Assembly (NCBI GenBank): GCA_949152475.1 | Contig: OX424568.1 | Coordinates: 23,287,667 to 23,351,666 of the forward strand | Source: Terebella lapidaria | Lineage: Eukaryota; Annelida; Polychaeta; Terebellida; Terebellidae | Direction: 5' to 3' | DNA length: 64,000 nt | Part shown: positions 51,310-62,787 of the stretch, piece after piece | How the letters are laid out: every line of letters starts with the position of its first letter | How positions within the stretch are numbered: position 1 is the stretch's first letter | The notes under the pieces: model-generated | What the model was told of the DNA's origin: nothing | Seen by the model: the letters and a program-made list of their open reading frames with translations, nothing else | Databases searched by the model: none | Translations under genes and position numbers: made by a program

Positions 51310-51710
51310 AACAGGCGTTCTATCATTTACGCCGAGAACATTCGGAATGTCAGGACATCTTCCTCGGAGCCCTTCCCATTGAGGCTCAAAAGGCCATGCA
51401 TTTAATAGCCGATGCATATTTTGTCCACATAATTGAGCGAAGATCTGTAATTATGCGACATATGGTCTGATGGGGATCTCAAACACCAAGGACAAATAGG
51501 TGTATGTTGGGTTATTCCTCAGCCATGTCAGTGTAAGTAGCAACTTATTTTTAGGGCGACACCGTGGCCGAGGGTCTTCCGTAATTTCATATCGGATTTC
51601 CCCATAGATATCCAGGAATGCTTCTGGAGTTCCACTGTTCACTCGCCAGAACTCGTATCCTGTTGTCGACCAGGAGCTGAAAAGATCGCGGCCGATCCAT
51701 CTTGGGTGTC
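51310..51710 (-). pseudogene. Harbinger/IS4EU-like transposase remnant (N-terminal part)
   Basis: The minus strand shows F-W-R-V-N-S-G-T-P-E-A-F, then K-L-L-L-T-L-T-W-L-R-N-N-P-T-Y, which fits the helix-turn-helix that precedes the DDE domain in PIF/Harbinger-type transposases. After a frame break comes W-P-F-E-P-Q-W-E-G-L-R-G and P-N-V-L-G-V-N-D-R-T-P, fitting the start of the DDE domain (usually G-x-I-D-G-T). Here the first catalytic Asp position reads N-D-R-T. The rest of the DDE domain is gone, cut off by the repeat block at 51306. A transposase would cut and paste its element; this piece cannot. Assignment is by motif only. Confidence 0.55.
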
Positions 51711-52784
51711 GCTGTTTATCGTTAGAAAATAAGTGGGTCTGGGGTTGGGACTATCAGACAGCACGCTTCCAGAATCATTTCCATTAACTCCAACAATTCT
51801 ACGTATACCGACTCAAGAAGCAATTTACATACAAATATTATATTTCCCGCTTGGAACTGATATACCTTGAGCAGTTTACTGCTCAGCAATATAGAATATG
51901 AAGGACGTCACATAATATTTGACGACATAAGGGGTGTATATTATGATTTATCATATTTTTTTCAAGACAAACAACATTCATGTACTAACCAGCATCGATA
52001 TGTGGGGGTGGGACTAGATGTACGATCATAGCAAGAAAGCAACTTGTCACTTCCAACAAGACAACATCCGTAACTTGTAATATGGAATTTATTTCAGTGT
52101 TCTAATTGACTTGGGCAATAAAGTTAGTGATGATTATATCGCACTTCACATGCATTCGTTTGAAACTTTTAAGTAATTGAGCATCTGAACACATTGTTTT
52201 CTGACTCTGATTACAAACATTATAATGCGCGCTTTGGATGCGATATTTTTGATACGACCCCCTGCCATATGCGAGCCTTATACGTACTTTTCGGTTAGGC
52301 GATATCGCATATGATACACGTATCTTTAGACGTTAAAACTGAATCACCGCTATTAATAGATTGATTACTGCAGTATATTAAGTTTTGGCAAGAGAATGCA
52401 CATCGTTCACGCTAGTGATCGGTTTCTTAACCACCGAGAAAACTACATTGTCTAATCTTACCGTAGCCAATGTCGCCAATTGAAATCGATAATTCGAATC
52501 GTATTTATGGACCCATTCTAGTCACAATTACAAATACTGTTAAGTATCACTAACCTGTATATGTTGTTATCCTCGAATGCTGAGTAATGACTGACAAAAA
52601 TGCGATACATCTCCAAGCAACATTTTGGATTTCAAAAAGGGGTTTCCCCTGGCATGATTTCGCTCTTGTTAGAATTATATGAACACATTCAGAGTGCACC
52701 ATGCGTGACACGAAGACATCGCTATGTTCGCGTTCGGAACAAGAGTAGTATTTGAAAAGATTAGTCAAAAGCCAAGTAACATAA
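51711..52784. other. Intergenic spacer before element 2
   Basis: AT-rich with no gene recognised. Holds the right copy of the GACCCCC..ATATGCGAGCC string (about 52256). ATAA at 52781-52784 is the target duplication of element 2. Confidence 0.4.
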
Positions 52785-53720
52785 TGTGACGTTTGGTAAT
52801 GACTTGTTTTCGGTGTGGCCCAAAAAACCTGGTTTCTCTGATCGTATAGACTTTATGTAACTCCCGCTCGTTGTGATTCGAGAGCCGTCACTAATCTGGC
52901 GTTCCCCAACGCTGGTGTATCATCACTCCGTAGCTTACCGGCTTCACTTAGGCAAGAAGCAACTCAGATGTAAATAAATTGAAGATTTATATACATCAAA
53001 TCAACTTACAATTGTATGGCTGGTCACCCACGTGACGTACAAATATGAAGTTCAGACATGGAGCACTGTATGATCACATTTCAAAAATAAATAGTGCACG
53101 AGGGCACAACTAAAAAGAGTTCTTAGCCGGCGGCGTCTCTCTGTCCCTTCCCGTTGAAGTTTCCCGTCCCGTTTAGTCGAATGGTTTCTCCAGGTAGTCG
53201 GTCTAATCCCGGTTGACTCTAAGGCCCTGAAGAAGGAGTCGTCCGCACGGAGTTCGTCGAGTCCCTTGGCTGTGGCGGTGACGATCTCCCCACGGTCGAT
53301 GTCGCTGTTGCAGTGCTCTCAGAGCGGCCGTCCGCTCTCCCTTATATAGCCGGGCTGGCTGCGCGCGCATCTTCGTCCGCGAACGTATCTTCCGCACTCT
53401 TCTCCACGTGGTGAAGACTGCGTCCGCGAACGGTTCTTCCGCGAAGGCTGCTTCCGCGTACTCTTCCGCGAACGTGCTTCCGCGAAGGGTACTTCCGCCG
53501 CTGGTGCTTCCGCGACTGATGCTTCCGCTGATGATGCTTCCGCAATCGTGCTCCCACGAACGGTTCTTCCGCGAACGATGCTTCCGCTGATGATGCTTCC
53601 GCAATCGTGCTTCCGCGAACGGTTCTTCCGCGAACGGTGTCTTCGCAAGTGGACTTTGAAGGTCACATGACCGTTCCTAACGAACGTTTTTAGCGCGGCA
53701 GTTGCATGTATTTTGTTACA
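52785..53720 (-). repeat. 3' LTR of element 2
   Basis: 936 bp, TGTGACG...TTGTTACA. It differs from the right LTR at several sites (for example CTCCCACGAAC against CTTCCGCGAAC near 53550, and the bases around 53350). It is 40 bp longer than the LTR of element 1, through the TTCCGCGAA array. TATA at 53341-53348 (minus). Confidence 0.94.
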
Positions 53721-53840
53721 ACTCCACCCTTTCTGGAGATCAACGTCCCCGTTGATCCTTTCTCTCTCTTCTCTTCTCTTCTTCCTCCTTCTTCGTCTTT
53801 TCCTGCCTGTTTGTTGTTTACAGGGCTCTCTCCCTCCACT

Positions 53841-54315
53841 TCACTGGCGATCCACCTCGCTTTCGGACGTCTCCGCCAGCCTGTCCCGAGTGTCTGTGTA
53901 TGCTCGGAGCTGTTCCCGGAGCAGCTTAGTCTCTCGGACGTGGGCCCGCAGCTCCTTCCGGTGGCTCTTCTCTCGTTGAGAGGCCTCCCCTCGCAGCTGC
54001 AGCACCTCGGCCTCGAGCTGTCTCTGCTCCTCTTTGGCTTGGAGCCGAGCCTCCGCCTGGGTCAGGTGGCGTCGTCCCATGGCTATAGTGGACGCCAGGT
54101 CCTCCAGGGCCTTCTCTCCGGCAGTGACCGCTCTGCCCAGGCCCTCCACATACGGTCGCAGTTGGTCCTCCTCCTCCGGAACGGGCTTGAGGTACCAACT
54201 CAGGTCTAGGGGCTTGTAGGTAGGGGCCGAGTCTCTGGGAACGGGGGGTCCGTCGTCCTCGGGGGTGGGGGCCTCCGGGGTTTCCGCCTCTCTCCGCTCC
54301 TGCTGAGACTCCGGT
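53841..54315 (-). pseudogene. Third ORF of element 2, C-terminal coiled-coil part only
   Basis: Only the linker and coiled coil remain, corresponding to the last 155 or so residues of the element 1 protein. The acidic region, basic region, both zinc fingers, the TATA box and the motif array are removed by the 913-bp deletion. Upstream it is fused to the end of pol in a different frame. Confidence 0.85.
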
Positions 54316-57300
54316 TCGGACTGGGGTCACATCGTCCGGGTTGGGTATCCAGGTGTCAGTTTCAGGGGTAAACCAGCACCTTTTTATATTGTCAATGTGG
54401 ACATCTTTAATCTTGCCACCGGGTCGATCTTGTATGGACACCATCCATCCGAGATGAGACTTCACAACCAGATAAGGTCCCGTCCACCCTAGTCCTAGTT
54501 TTGGTCTAGCCTTTGGAGGGTACCAATACATCACCCAGGTGCCCACCGGAAAATGTCGAGCGGCTGATTTCACGTCATGATGGCGCTTTTGTCGCACCAT
54601 AGCCGTCTTCAGGCACTCTCGGGCAGTCTCATGAGCTTGTATGGTGGCTTCCTTCACCCATTCGACGTATTCGGACGCACACTCGGGGACTGGTCCTCCC
54701 AAATCGTCCGGTTTCGTCCGGTACCTCAGGTCCAATGGGGTGGTTGCCTCCCGTCCCATCATCATTCGAAATGGTGTACACCCGGTGCTTTCGTGTACTG
54801 ATGTTCTATAAGTCGCCATCACGTAGGGCAGATGGTCGTCCCAGTCGTCATGGTTCTCGTCCACGACCACGGCCAGAAGGTTCAGCAGGGTCCGGTTGAA
54901 TCGCTCGACCATCCCGTCTGATTTGGCGTGATAAGGGGTCGTCCGAGTCTTCTCCCCTCCTAGGATCTTGATCATCTCAAGGAAAAGCTTACTCTCGAAC
55001 TCTCGTCCCTGGTCGGTATGTATCTTGGCTGGCATTCCCAGGCGGCACACGAACTCAGTCACAAAGACGTCCGCCACCGTCTGGGCCTCATGGTTGGGTA
55101 GAGCGTAGGCCTCAGTCCACTTGGTGAAATAATCACCCACGACCAGTATATACCGGTTCCCAGAATTGGTGATCGTTCCAGGCTCCAAAATGTCCATGGC
55201 CACCCTTTCTAGCCGATCGCCTACCGGTAGATTTCCCATGGGGTGGTACTTGGGCCCCGGTCGCGGCTTTCTCCCACTACACTTCAGGCACTCCCGGCAC
55301 CAACGCTCCACGTCCTTCGTCATACCCGGCCAGTACATTCTCGCTTTTAGTCGGTGGACTGTTTTGGTGACTCCCTGGTGGCTCATCAGCTTGCCGGTGT
55401 GGACCTCCTTCATGACGGCGCGTCTCAGGACCTGTGAAACGACCAGTTGATGGATTGGTGCGTTCTGGCAAGCCGCTTGGTACCGCCGGTACAGAAGCCC
55501 ATCACGTAGCTCCAGCTGGTCCCACTGTTGCCACAGAGTCTTCCTTTGCTGACTTTTTGTTCTGACTTCGGGCCATGCAGGTCTCTCAGTGAAAATATTC
55601 TTCCACTCGAGGATGCCTCCAACTTCAGGGTCGGCTCGTTGAAGGGTCACTAGGTCCTCCTGGGAATAACCATTCAGGACCTGGGCCTCCGGGGCTCCCT
55701 CCATCGGATTCCGGCGTCCTCTCGTAGCCATAGCCCGCGTGACAGCTAGCATTTGTTTGTCTGGATCTCGGACCACAGGGTTGGGGCATGGGTCAAGGAA
55801 GGGCTCCTCTCGGCAGCGCATCCACACGTCGGCCGTCGCGCCGATCGCTGCTCCGGCCACAACCTCCGGTCCCAAACCATGCAGTGCGAAGAGCATCATC
55901 AGGAGAAACCAAACCCAGGCAGAGGGGCGGAGCTGATGCAGGGTTCTGCAGACGCTCCTGGCTCCTTCCTCCGTCTGTGGGGGGCTCCGGTCAGGCAGGC
56001 ACTCCTCGGTCGGCTGGGTAGTCGTCCTCGGGTCCTCCTGGCAGCGCACCTCCCAGATCTGGAATATCCCGACTCCATCTCCGCAATAGTAGTCCTCTGT
56101 CCAGGGCTCCACAGGGACCTCCCGCAAGATGTTAACTTGAGGTCCTCCGGGGCTCCATCCTTCTCCGCTGATTGGTGGAAGCAGATCCTCGTCAGAGAGG
56201 TCCTCCAGGGGTAGGGGACACTCCTCCTGAGTCGGACAGGCCTCCTCTTCTCCTTCGGGTCTTGTGGTGTGGCGAGGGGCGGGACAATCCGGTCTCCGGC
56301 ACTGTCGGCATCTGGACATCCCGTCTGCATTCCCGTGTTGTACTCCCGGCCGGACCTCACACCTGAAGGCGTAGCTGGCGATGCGAGCTGCCCATCTAGC
56401 GATCATTCCTTCCGCATCCCGAAAGTTCAGCAGCCACTTGAGAGAGGCGTGGTCGGTTCGTAGTAAGAACGCTCTCCCCCACAAGAAATGTCTGAAATGG
56501 TGTATCATACTGACGACGGCCAGGAGCTCCCGCTTGGTGGTGCAGTAATTCCGCTGGGTGTCCCTCAGGGTTCTGGAAGCATAGGCGATCACCCGCTCTC
56601 GTCCGTCCTGCACTTGGGATAAGACGCCTCCCACTCCGTGTCAGGGTACACCAGCAGGGGGTGCTCGGTCAGGGGTTGACGCAGCGCCTCGAACGCCTGC
56701 TGATGAGCCTCGCTCCAATGGTGGTTGACTTCCTTCTTTAACAGGTGGTTGAGGGGTCCCGCTCGGGTGGCAAAGTCAGGGATGAATCTGCGGTAGTACC
56801 CCACGAACCCAAGGAAGCTCCTTAGTTCTGTCAAGGTGGTCGGAGGAACCATTTTCGTTACAGCTTCGACCTTGGCAGGGTCGCACTGGATGCCTCGGTC
56901 GGACACGACATGGCCCAGGAAGTTGACCTGTTGTCGAAACAGCTCACACTTGGCGGGTTTCAGCTTCAGCCCGGCAGCCTGCAGTCTCCGGAACACGTCC
57001 TCGAGGTTGTCCACGGCTTCTTGGAAAGTCTTTCCAAGACAGACGACATCGTCCAAATAAATTAGACAACGCTTCCATTGGAGTCCCCTCAGTGCCAGCT
57101 CCATTAGACGTTCAAAAGTAGCCGGGGCCGTCGCCAATCCAAACGGCATCACTTTAAATTGATAGAGTCCACTACGGGTAGTGAACGCCGTCTTCTCCTT
57201 GTCCCTGTCGTCCATCTCGACCTGCCAGTAACCACTAGCCAAGTCTAGCGTCGAAAAATATCGTCCTCCTGACAAGGTATCAAAACTCTCGTCGACTCGA

Positions 57301-59226
57301 GGCAGGGGGTACGCATCCTTCCGGGTGACATCATTTAGACGGCGGTAGTCGACGCAAAATCTCAGTGCACCATCCTTCTTTTTCACTAGCACGATGGGAG
57401 ACGACCATGGACTGTCGCTTGGCTCCACAACGTCAGCTTTCAACATCTTGTCGACCTCGTCCTCGATCAGCTCTTGTTGGTAGTACGGGGCTCTCCTCAG
57501 AGGCTGCTTGATCGGGGGGTGATCTCCCGTGTCGATGACGTGTTTCGCCAGGGACGTCCGGTCCAACCTCCCATCTGGTCCCATAAAGACCTGCTGGTGG
57601 CGTCGAAGGAGATCGCTGACGACCTCCACCTCCTTTTCCGTCAAGTCAGGATGCATTCCCTCCAGGAGCGGTTCTAAATGCTCCGGGCACTCTGGTGTCT
57701 TCGTCGACGATTCTGCGTGCATGGCGCGCACTCTGGTTTCGGGCTGCTCAGGCGTCTGGTTCCGCCACTTGGTGGAGTTTGGTGTAAGTGGCTCATGCTC
57801 CCTCCCGCTCTCCTCCCGGTACCACTGTTCCCTTTTAGGTTCATTCTGGGTTGTTTTCCCTCCATCGGGACGAAATCCTAGGTCGATCACGGCCTCTATT
57901 CCGTGAAGCTCAGCTAAGATGGTCCCCATCAGCACAGTGCAAGCTCCAGCGCCGGCGTTCAGAAGTACCACCGGTACCAGGCGTCCTCGGGGTCGTACCA
58001 GGGCTCGTCCCACTACGAGGGGGTCGTCCTCCAACCGCTCTCTTGCGGACTGCACGAGGCCGGCCTTCGGAACTCCTCCCTCACTTCCTGTCAGCTTGAG
58101 GTCCACCATCATCTCTGAAAAGGGTGGCAAGACGACCGTCTCCTCCGTCACCAGTGTGTAGACGGCGTCCTCGTGGCCCGAGCTCATCACTACGGTAGTG
58201 TCGCCCACCTGCCACTCGCCCTTACGCAGATCCAGCTGTCCCCCAATCTGTTGAAGTACATCAAGCCCCAACACTCCCGGGATCCCTAGTTTGGCTACCA
58301 GTACGTCTGCCGACACGAGTCGTGTGCCCAGTAGAAGTTGAACTGTCATCTCTCCTTGAATCTGTAAGTAGTCTCCGGTTGCTGCCCGTAACCTTATTCT
58401 CGTCTGCCTTATCATTGCTTTATGTTCGTCATCCATTTGGTCGAAGAGACACTCGTCCAGAACGGTGGAAGAGGCACCCGTGTCCACCAACATACGAGTC
58501 GCCTTCCCCATAACGTGGCACGCCGCATACCACGCCAATGTGCCTCGGGCACCGGCTGACAGCGACACCACCTGGCCATTTCTGTCAATCTTAAGAGAGC
58601 TGCCACTCTCCTCAGGGACGCCGCCCTGGATAAGTACTGAGTCGTCCACCCACAGTGATGCACCACTGTCAGTCTTAAGGGAATCACTCCCCTCGGAACC
58701 GCCGCTCCGGATAAGTAATGAGTCGTCCACCAGCAATAGCTGCTGCGCTGGCCCCTTGGTCATTCCGCTCCACCGGCCCTCCGTCTCCTCTTTCACGGCC
58801 GCTTGTGGTTCAGTTGCATGGGGGGGGGGGTCCCTGCTGTTTCGCAGCCTCCAGCCTCAAGGTTGTAACCTGTTGGTTCTCCTTGCTGCTAGCAGAAACC
58901 TCGTTGATGTCTCCGTGGGTCCCCAGACGCTCCACGGCTCCATCGGTCTGCATTTCGTCGATGTCTCCGCGGGTCATTAGACGCTCCGCGGCTCCATCAG
59001 TTTGCTGTACATTGGCACTCCCGTCTGTGTTGACAGGCTTGCCCTCCAAATAGTCGAGAATTCGATCCTCGAGCTCCTCCTGCGCCCATCCAGTTACTTC
59101 GGATGCACACCGGAAAAACCTATTAAAAATCTGTGAAACTAAAAATTCCCCCCTGGCAATGTGTTCTTCACGTCTTCGTCGAGCTTCTCGCCTGTGAAGC
59201 CGTGCACACACCTGCCAATGGCCCAT
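54316..59226 (-). pseudogene. Pol of element 2 (broken in three pieces)
   Basis: Same domains as element 1 pol. The first 138 codons (58810-59226) end early because the G run at 58820-58830 has 11 instead of 6 G. The next frame (56589-58796) carries protease and RT with Y-L-D-D intact. The 40-bp loss at 56638 removes the first catalytic Asp of RNase H (D-T-D-A-S) and shifts the frame. The last frame (down to 54316, then into third-ORF sequence to 53926) carries the spacer and a complete integrase. No full-length Pol can be made. Confidence 0.92.
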
Positions 59227-59249
59227 ACGGTTGGGGGCTGGTATGAGCC

Positions 59250-61784
59250 CTACTGGTTTTCCGACTCCTCGTCTGTCAAACTGTTCCGCTCACCAATCTC
59301 CTCGATTAGTCGACTCAAGCGCTCCTCCTTGGTCCGAGGTGGCGGCTGATCTGGACACTGGTACTTCCGATGACCCGGCTTCCCACAGTACCAACAGTCA
59401 TCTGGTCCCGGCCTAGCGCTTGGTCCCTTGTTCTCAGCAGTGGCGGCCCTCGGCTTGATGGATAGCACCTGCTCACACAGCTCGATTAGTCGATCCAGCT
59501 TCCTGTCTTGGCTCTCAAAGAGCCCCTTGAAGTAGGGAAGTCTGGGTAGACCCGCTACATTCGGCTGGTTGCTCTGCTGCCCACTGGTGGTAGTCTCGCC
59601 TCCCTGCTGGTTCTTCAACAGCTGTAGGACCTGTCCTAGATCTGGCTCGGAGTCCTCCGACTCTATGGACATCACCGGCTTCCCAGGCTTGGGTTTGACA
59701 CATTCGTACTGGGTCACGAACGCTATGGCCTCCTCCATGGTCTTCATCTTCCTCATGAGCGCCATCACCTTCATGTCCCCATCTGGATGGCCCTTCCAGA
59801 AGTGGTCTAAGGTGATAGCCTCCTGAGCTGCGGAGTTCAGATCCGGATAACCACGGCCGGCCAGTCGCTGCAACTCATAGCCGTACTGCTGGGGTGTCTC
59901 TGCCTTCCTGCGGGTTCTCTGTCCCAAGGTCGCCTTGTAGGACTCCTCCTGACAGTCAGGGTCGAATCGTAGGGTCAGCTTGTCGGTCAGAACGTCGATG
60001 TCCCTCCGGTCTGCAGGACTCAGGCTGGTCAGCATTCGTCGCGCCTCTCCTGTCAAGCTCCCGGCTAAGTAGGCGCCCTGTTCCCGCTTGCTCCATCCGT
60101 TGACCTCTGCGATGACGTCAAAGTGGGCCCGGTACACCGGCCACTCTATGGAAGTCCCATCGAACTTGTCAGGGGTCAGCATCTTCCGGTTCCTTCTGCC
60201 GTTCTGATTCCAGGCTGTGCTGTCCTCGGACGACGAGTCCTCCTGCCTCCGTCTCGGCCTAGGGCTTCGTCGGTGCAGCGGCGGTCCCCGCCTCGGTGGT
60301 CTCCTCCCCCGTCTTGGGTAACCATGGCTGCTGTCGGTCCCTCCATCAGATGAAGGCCCCTCATCGCCCGATGATGAGAAAGGGTGCTGTCTCCGGCCTC
60401 CCTGGGTGACTGAAATAGAAGCTGGATTTCTCCAGGAGGCTGGCTGTCTCGGTTGTCGACTGGGTGAAGACCTCTCTCTTCCGCGAACACTGTCTTCCGC
60501 GAACCTTCCGCGAACACTGTCTTCCGCGAACCTTCCGCGAATGGACTCTTCCGCCAACAGCTCCCGAAGAAGTTCTTCCGCGAACAGGCCTCTTCCGCGA
60601 ACGCCGTCTTCCGCGAGTCTTCCGCGAACGGGCTCGTCCGCCAAGATGTCTCGGAGACGTCCCTCCACAAAAGATGCACGTCCGCGAACGCCATCTTCCG
60701 CGAGTCTTCCGCGAACCGGCTCATCCGCGAATGGTCTTCCCCGTCTACTCTGAAAAACTGAAAAGGAAGATTGGTCGCCTGGATCACTCCTTTCGTCGAG
60801 CCGCCGTCTGGGTGAAGACTCCTCTCTTCCGCGAACACTCTCTTCCGCGAGTCGTCCTCGTCCGCGAACGTGGTCGTCCGCGAAGGGCCCTCCCCGGTCA
60901 CAAGCGTCCTCGTCACCAAAGACTCCCCCTCGCCCACGAGCCCGTTCATCCACGAAGGATCCCCGGCTGCAAGCGTCCCTGTCGCCGAAGAATGCCTCTC
61001 GTCCGCGAATGTTCTCTTCCGCGAAAAGTCCTCTCCCTCTCGAGCTGCTCTCTTGGGTCGGAGCCCAAGTAACCCGCCCTCCAGTCACTCCCGTTTGTCG
61101 ACTCGTCACACCAGGCCGCTGCCCTGTTGCACCAGACTGCTGCTGGGACTGGTCCCAAAGCCGTCTCAATGCTGCATTCTCTGGAGGTGCCACACTTGGA
61201 CTCTGCTCCGGTAGTTGTAGCCGATCCCTCCTCGCACAGATTTCGCCGTCCTCCCCGTCCAGATTGACGTACTCCGGTCCCAGCACTCGTCGGAACTCGG
61301 GGCCCCTCCTAACGCTCTCAAGGTAGGTTGACCTCTCCCTGTCTCGATCGTGCTGCCACCCAGAGTCGTGTCTGAAAAGAAAACGGTTGTCGGGTGTCTG
61401 GCTCCGGGGTCTCTGTTGACTCGTCGACTGGCCCATGGAAGGTCTCGACCTCCCTGGTTGCTCCTCACTCGTCGAAACGTCCCGTCTACCCCTGGCTGTG
61501 AAGCTGCTCTTCCGCGAACGGTCGTCTTCCGCGAACGTCTTCCGCGAACGGTCGTCGGCCTCTTCCGCCAAGGTCGTCTTCCGCGAACGGTTGTCGTCCG
61601 CGACCGTCTTCCGCGAACAGTCGTCTTCCGCGAACGTCTTCCGCGAACGGTCGTCTCCCTCTTCCGCAAAGGTCGGCTTCCGCGAACCGCTGTCTTCCTC
61701 GTCCGCAAGTGAGGCCGTCCGCGAAGAGTCTTCCTCTTCACCTCCTGTCTTCCCTGGGGCAGTTTCGTCGTTTTCGCCGGACAT
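59250..61784 (-). CDS. Gag of element 2
   Basis: 844 aa from the M-S-G-E-N-D-E start; an in-frame Met at 61886 within the LTR is possible but less likely, because element 1 lacks that frame. It has the same low-complexity N-terminus with TTCCGCGAA-derived R-S-R-K/F-A-E/V-R-G repeats, capsid domain and CCHC knuckle (C-W-Y-C-G-K-P-G-H) as element 1, with scattered substitutions and small repeat-number changes. It could still be expressed and supply or interfere with particles. Confidence 0.88.
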   Translation of the reverse strand: MSGENDETAPGKTGGEEEDSSRTASLADEEDSGSRKPTFAEEGDDRSRKTFAEDDCSRKTVADDNRSRKTTLAEEADDRSRKTFAEDDRSRKSSFTARGRRDVSTSEEQPGRSRPSMGQSTSQQRPRSQTPDNRFLFRHDSGWQHDRDRERSTYLESVRRGPEFRRVLGPEYVNLDGEDGEICARRDRLQLPEQSPSVAPPENAALRRLWDQSQQQSGATGQRPGVTSRQTGVTGGRVTWAPTQESSSRGRGLFAEENIRGREAFFGDRDACSRGSFVDERARGRGGVFGDEDACDRGGPFADDHVRGRGRLAEESVRGREESSPRRRLDERSDPGDQSSFSVFQSRRGRPFADEPVRGRLAEDGVRGRASFVEGRLRDILADEPVRGRLAEDGVRGRGLFAEELLRELLAEESIRGRFAEDSVRGRFAEDSVRGRERSSPSRQPRQPASWRNPASISVTQGGRRQHPFSSSGDEGPSSDGGTDSSHGYPRRGRRPPRRGPPLHRRSPRPRRRQEDSSSEDSTAWNQNGRRNRKMLTPDKFDGTSIEWPVYRAHFDVIAEVNGWSKREQGAYLAGSLTGEARRMLTSLSPADRRDIDVLTDKLTLRFDPDCQEESYKATLGQRTRRKAETPQQYGYELQRLAGRGYPDLNSAAQEAITLDHFWKGHPDGDMKVMALMRKMKTMEEAIAFVTQYECVKPKPGKPVMSIESEDSEPDLGQVLQLLKNQQGGETTTSGQQSNQPNVAGLPRLPYFKGLFESQDRKLDRLIELCEQVLSIKPRAATAENKGPSARPGPDDCWYCGKPGHRKYQCPDQPPPRTKEERLSRLIEEIGERNSLTDEESENQ

Positions 61785-61826
61785 GAGTGATGCTGAGGTT
61801 CGTTCCCTGGCAGTAGACCCTCGGGG

Positions 61827-61844
61827 ATCCTGGTCACGGCACCA
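61827..61844 (-). promoter_or_regulatory. Primer-binding site of element 2 (tRNA-His)
   Basis: The minus strand reads TGGTGCCGTGACCAGGAT, three bases inside the 5' LTR. The complement ends …CCTGG-TCACGGC-A-CCA, the T-stem, acceptor half, discriminator and CCA of an animal tRNA-His. This is the intact form of the site that has an extra base in element 1. Confidence 0.85.
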
Positions 61845-61847
61845 AGT

Positions 61848-62783
61848 TGTGACGTTTGGTATTGACTTGTTTTCGGTGTGGCCCAAAAAACCTGGTTTCT
61901 CTGATCGTATAGACTTTATGTAACTCCCGCTCGTTGTGATTCGAGAGCCGTCACTAATCTGGCGTTCCCCAACGCTGGTGTATCATCACTCCGTAGCTTA
62001 CCGGCTTCACTTAGGCAAGAAGCAACTCAGATGTAAATAAATTGAAGATTTATATACATCAAATCAACTTACAATTGTATGGCTGGTCACCCACGTGACG
62101 TACAAATATGAAGTTCAGACATGGAGCACTGTATGATCACATTTCAAAAATAAATAGTGCACGAGGGCACAACTAAAAAGAGTTCTTAGCCGGCGGCGTC
62201 TCTCTGTCCCTTCCCGTTGAAGTTTCCCGTCCCGTTTAGTCGAATGGTTTCTCCAGGTAGTCGGTCTAATCCCGGTTGACTCTAAGGCCCTGAAGAAGGA
62301 GTCGTCCGCACGGAGTTCGTCGAGTCCCTTGGCTGTGGCGGTGACGATCTCCCCACGGTCGATGTCGCTGTTGCAGTGCTCTCAGAGCGGCCGTCCGCTC
62401 TCCCTTATATAGCCAGGGTGGCTGCGCGCGCATCTTCGTCCGCGAACGTATCTTCCGCACTCTTCTCCACGTGGTGAAGACTGCGTCCGCGAACGGTTCT
62501 TCCGCGAAGGCTGCTTCCGCATACTCTTCCGCGAACGTGCTTCCGCGAAGGGTACTTCCGCCGCTGGTGCTTCCGCGACTGATGCTTCCGCTGATGATGC
62601 TTCCGCAATCGTGCTTCCGCGAACGGTTCTTCCGCGAACGATGCTTCCGCTGATGATGCTTCCGCAATCGTGCTTCCGCGAACGGTTCTTCCGCGAACGG
62701 TGTCTTCGCAAGTGGACTTTGAAGGTCACATGACCGTTCCTAACGAACGTTTTTAGCGCGGCAGTTGCATGTATTTTGTTACA
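61848..62783 (-). repeat. 5' LTR of element 2
   Basis: 936 bp; promoter LTR. TATA at 62404-62411 (minus) with the TTCCGCGAA array upstream in sense (about 62439-62700). Confidence 0.94.
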
Positions 62784-62787
62784 ATAA

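Larger units (their letters stand above)
52785..62783 (-). mobile_element. Second copy of the element 1 family, damaged, 'element 2'
   Basis: 9,999 bp with 936-bp LTRs and a 4-bp target duplication ATAA (52781-52784 and 62784-62787). Internal sequence is nearly identical to element 1. Differences: a 913-bp loss joining the end of pol to the third ORF (junction about 54316; equivalent to 28507-29419), a 40-bp loss in RNase H (junction at 56638), an 11-G run that shifts pol (58820-58830), two instead of three 51-bp repeats, and LTR arrays with more units. The LTRs differ from each other at a handful of positions, so the insertion is somewhat older than element 1. Gag is still open. Confidence 0.95.
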
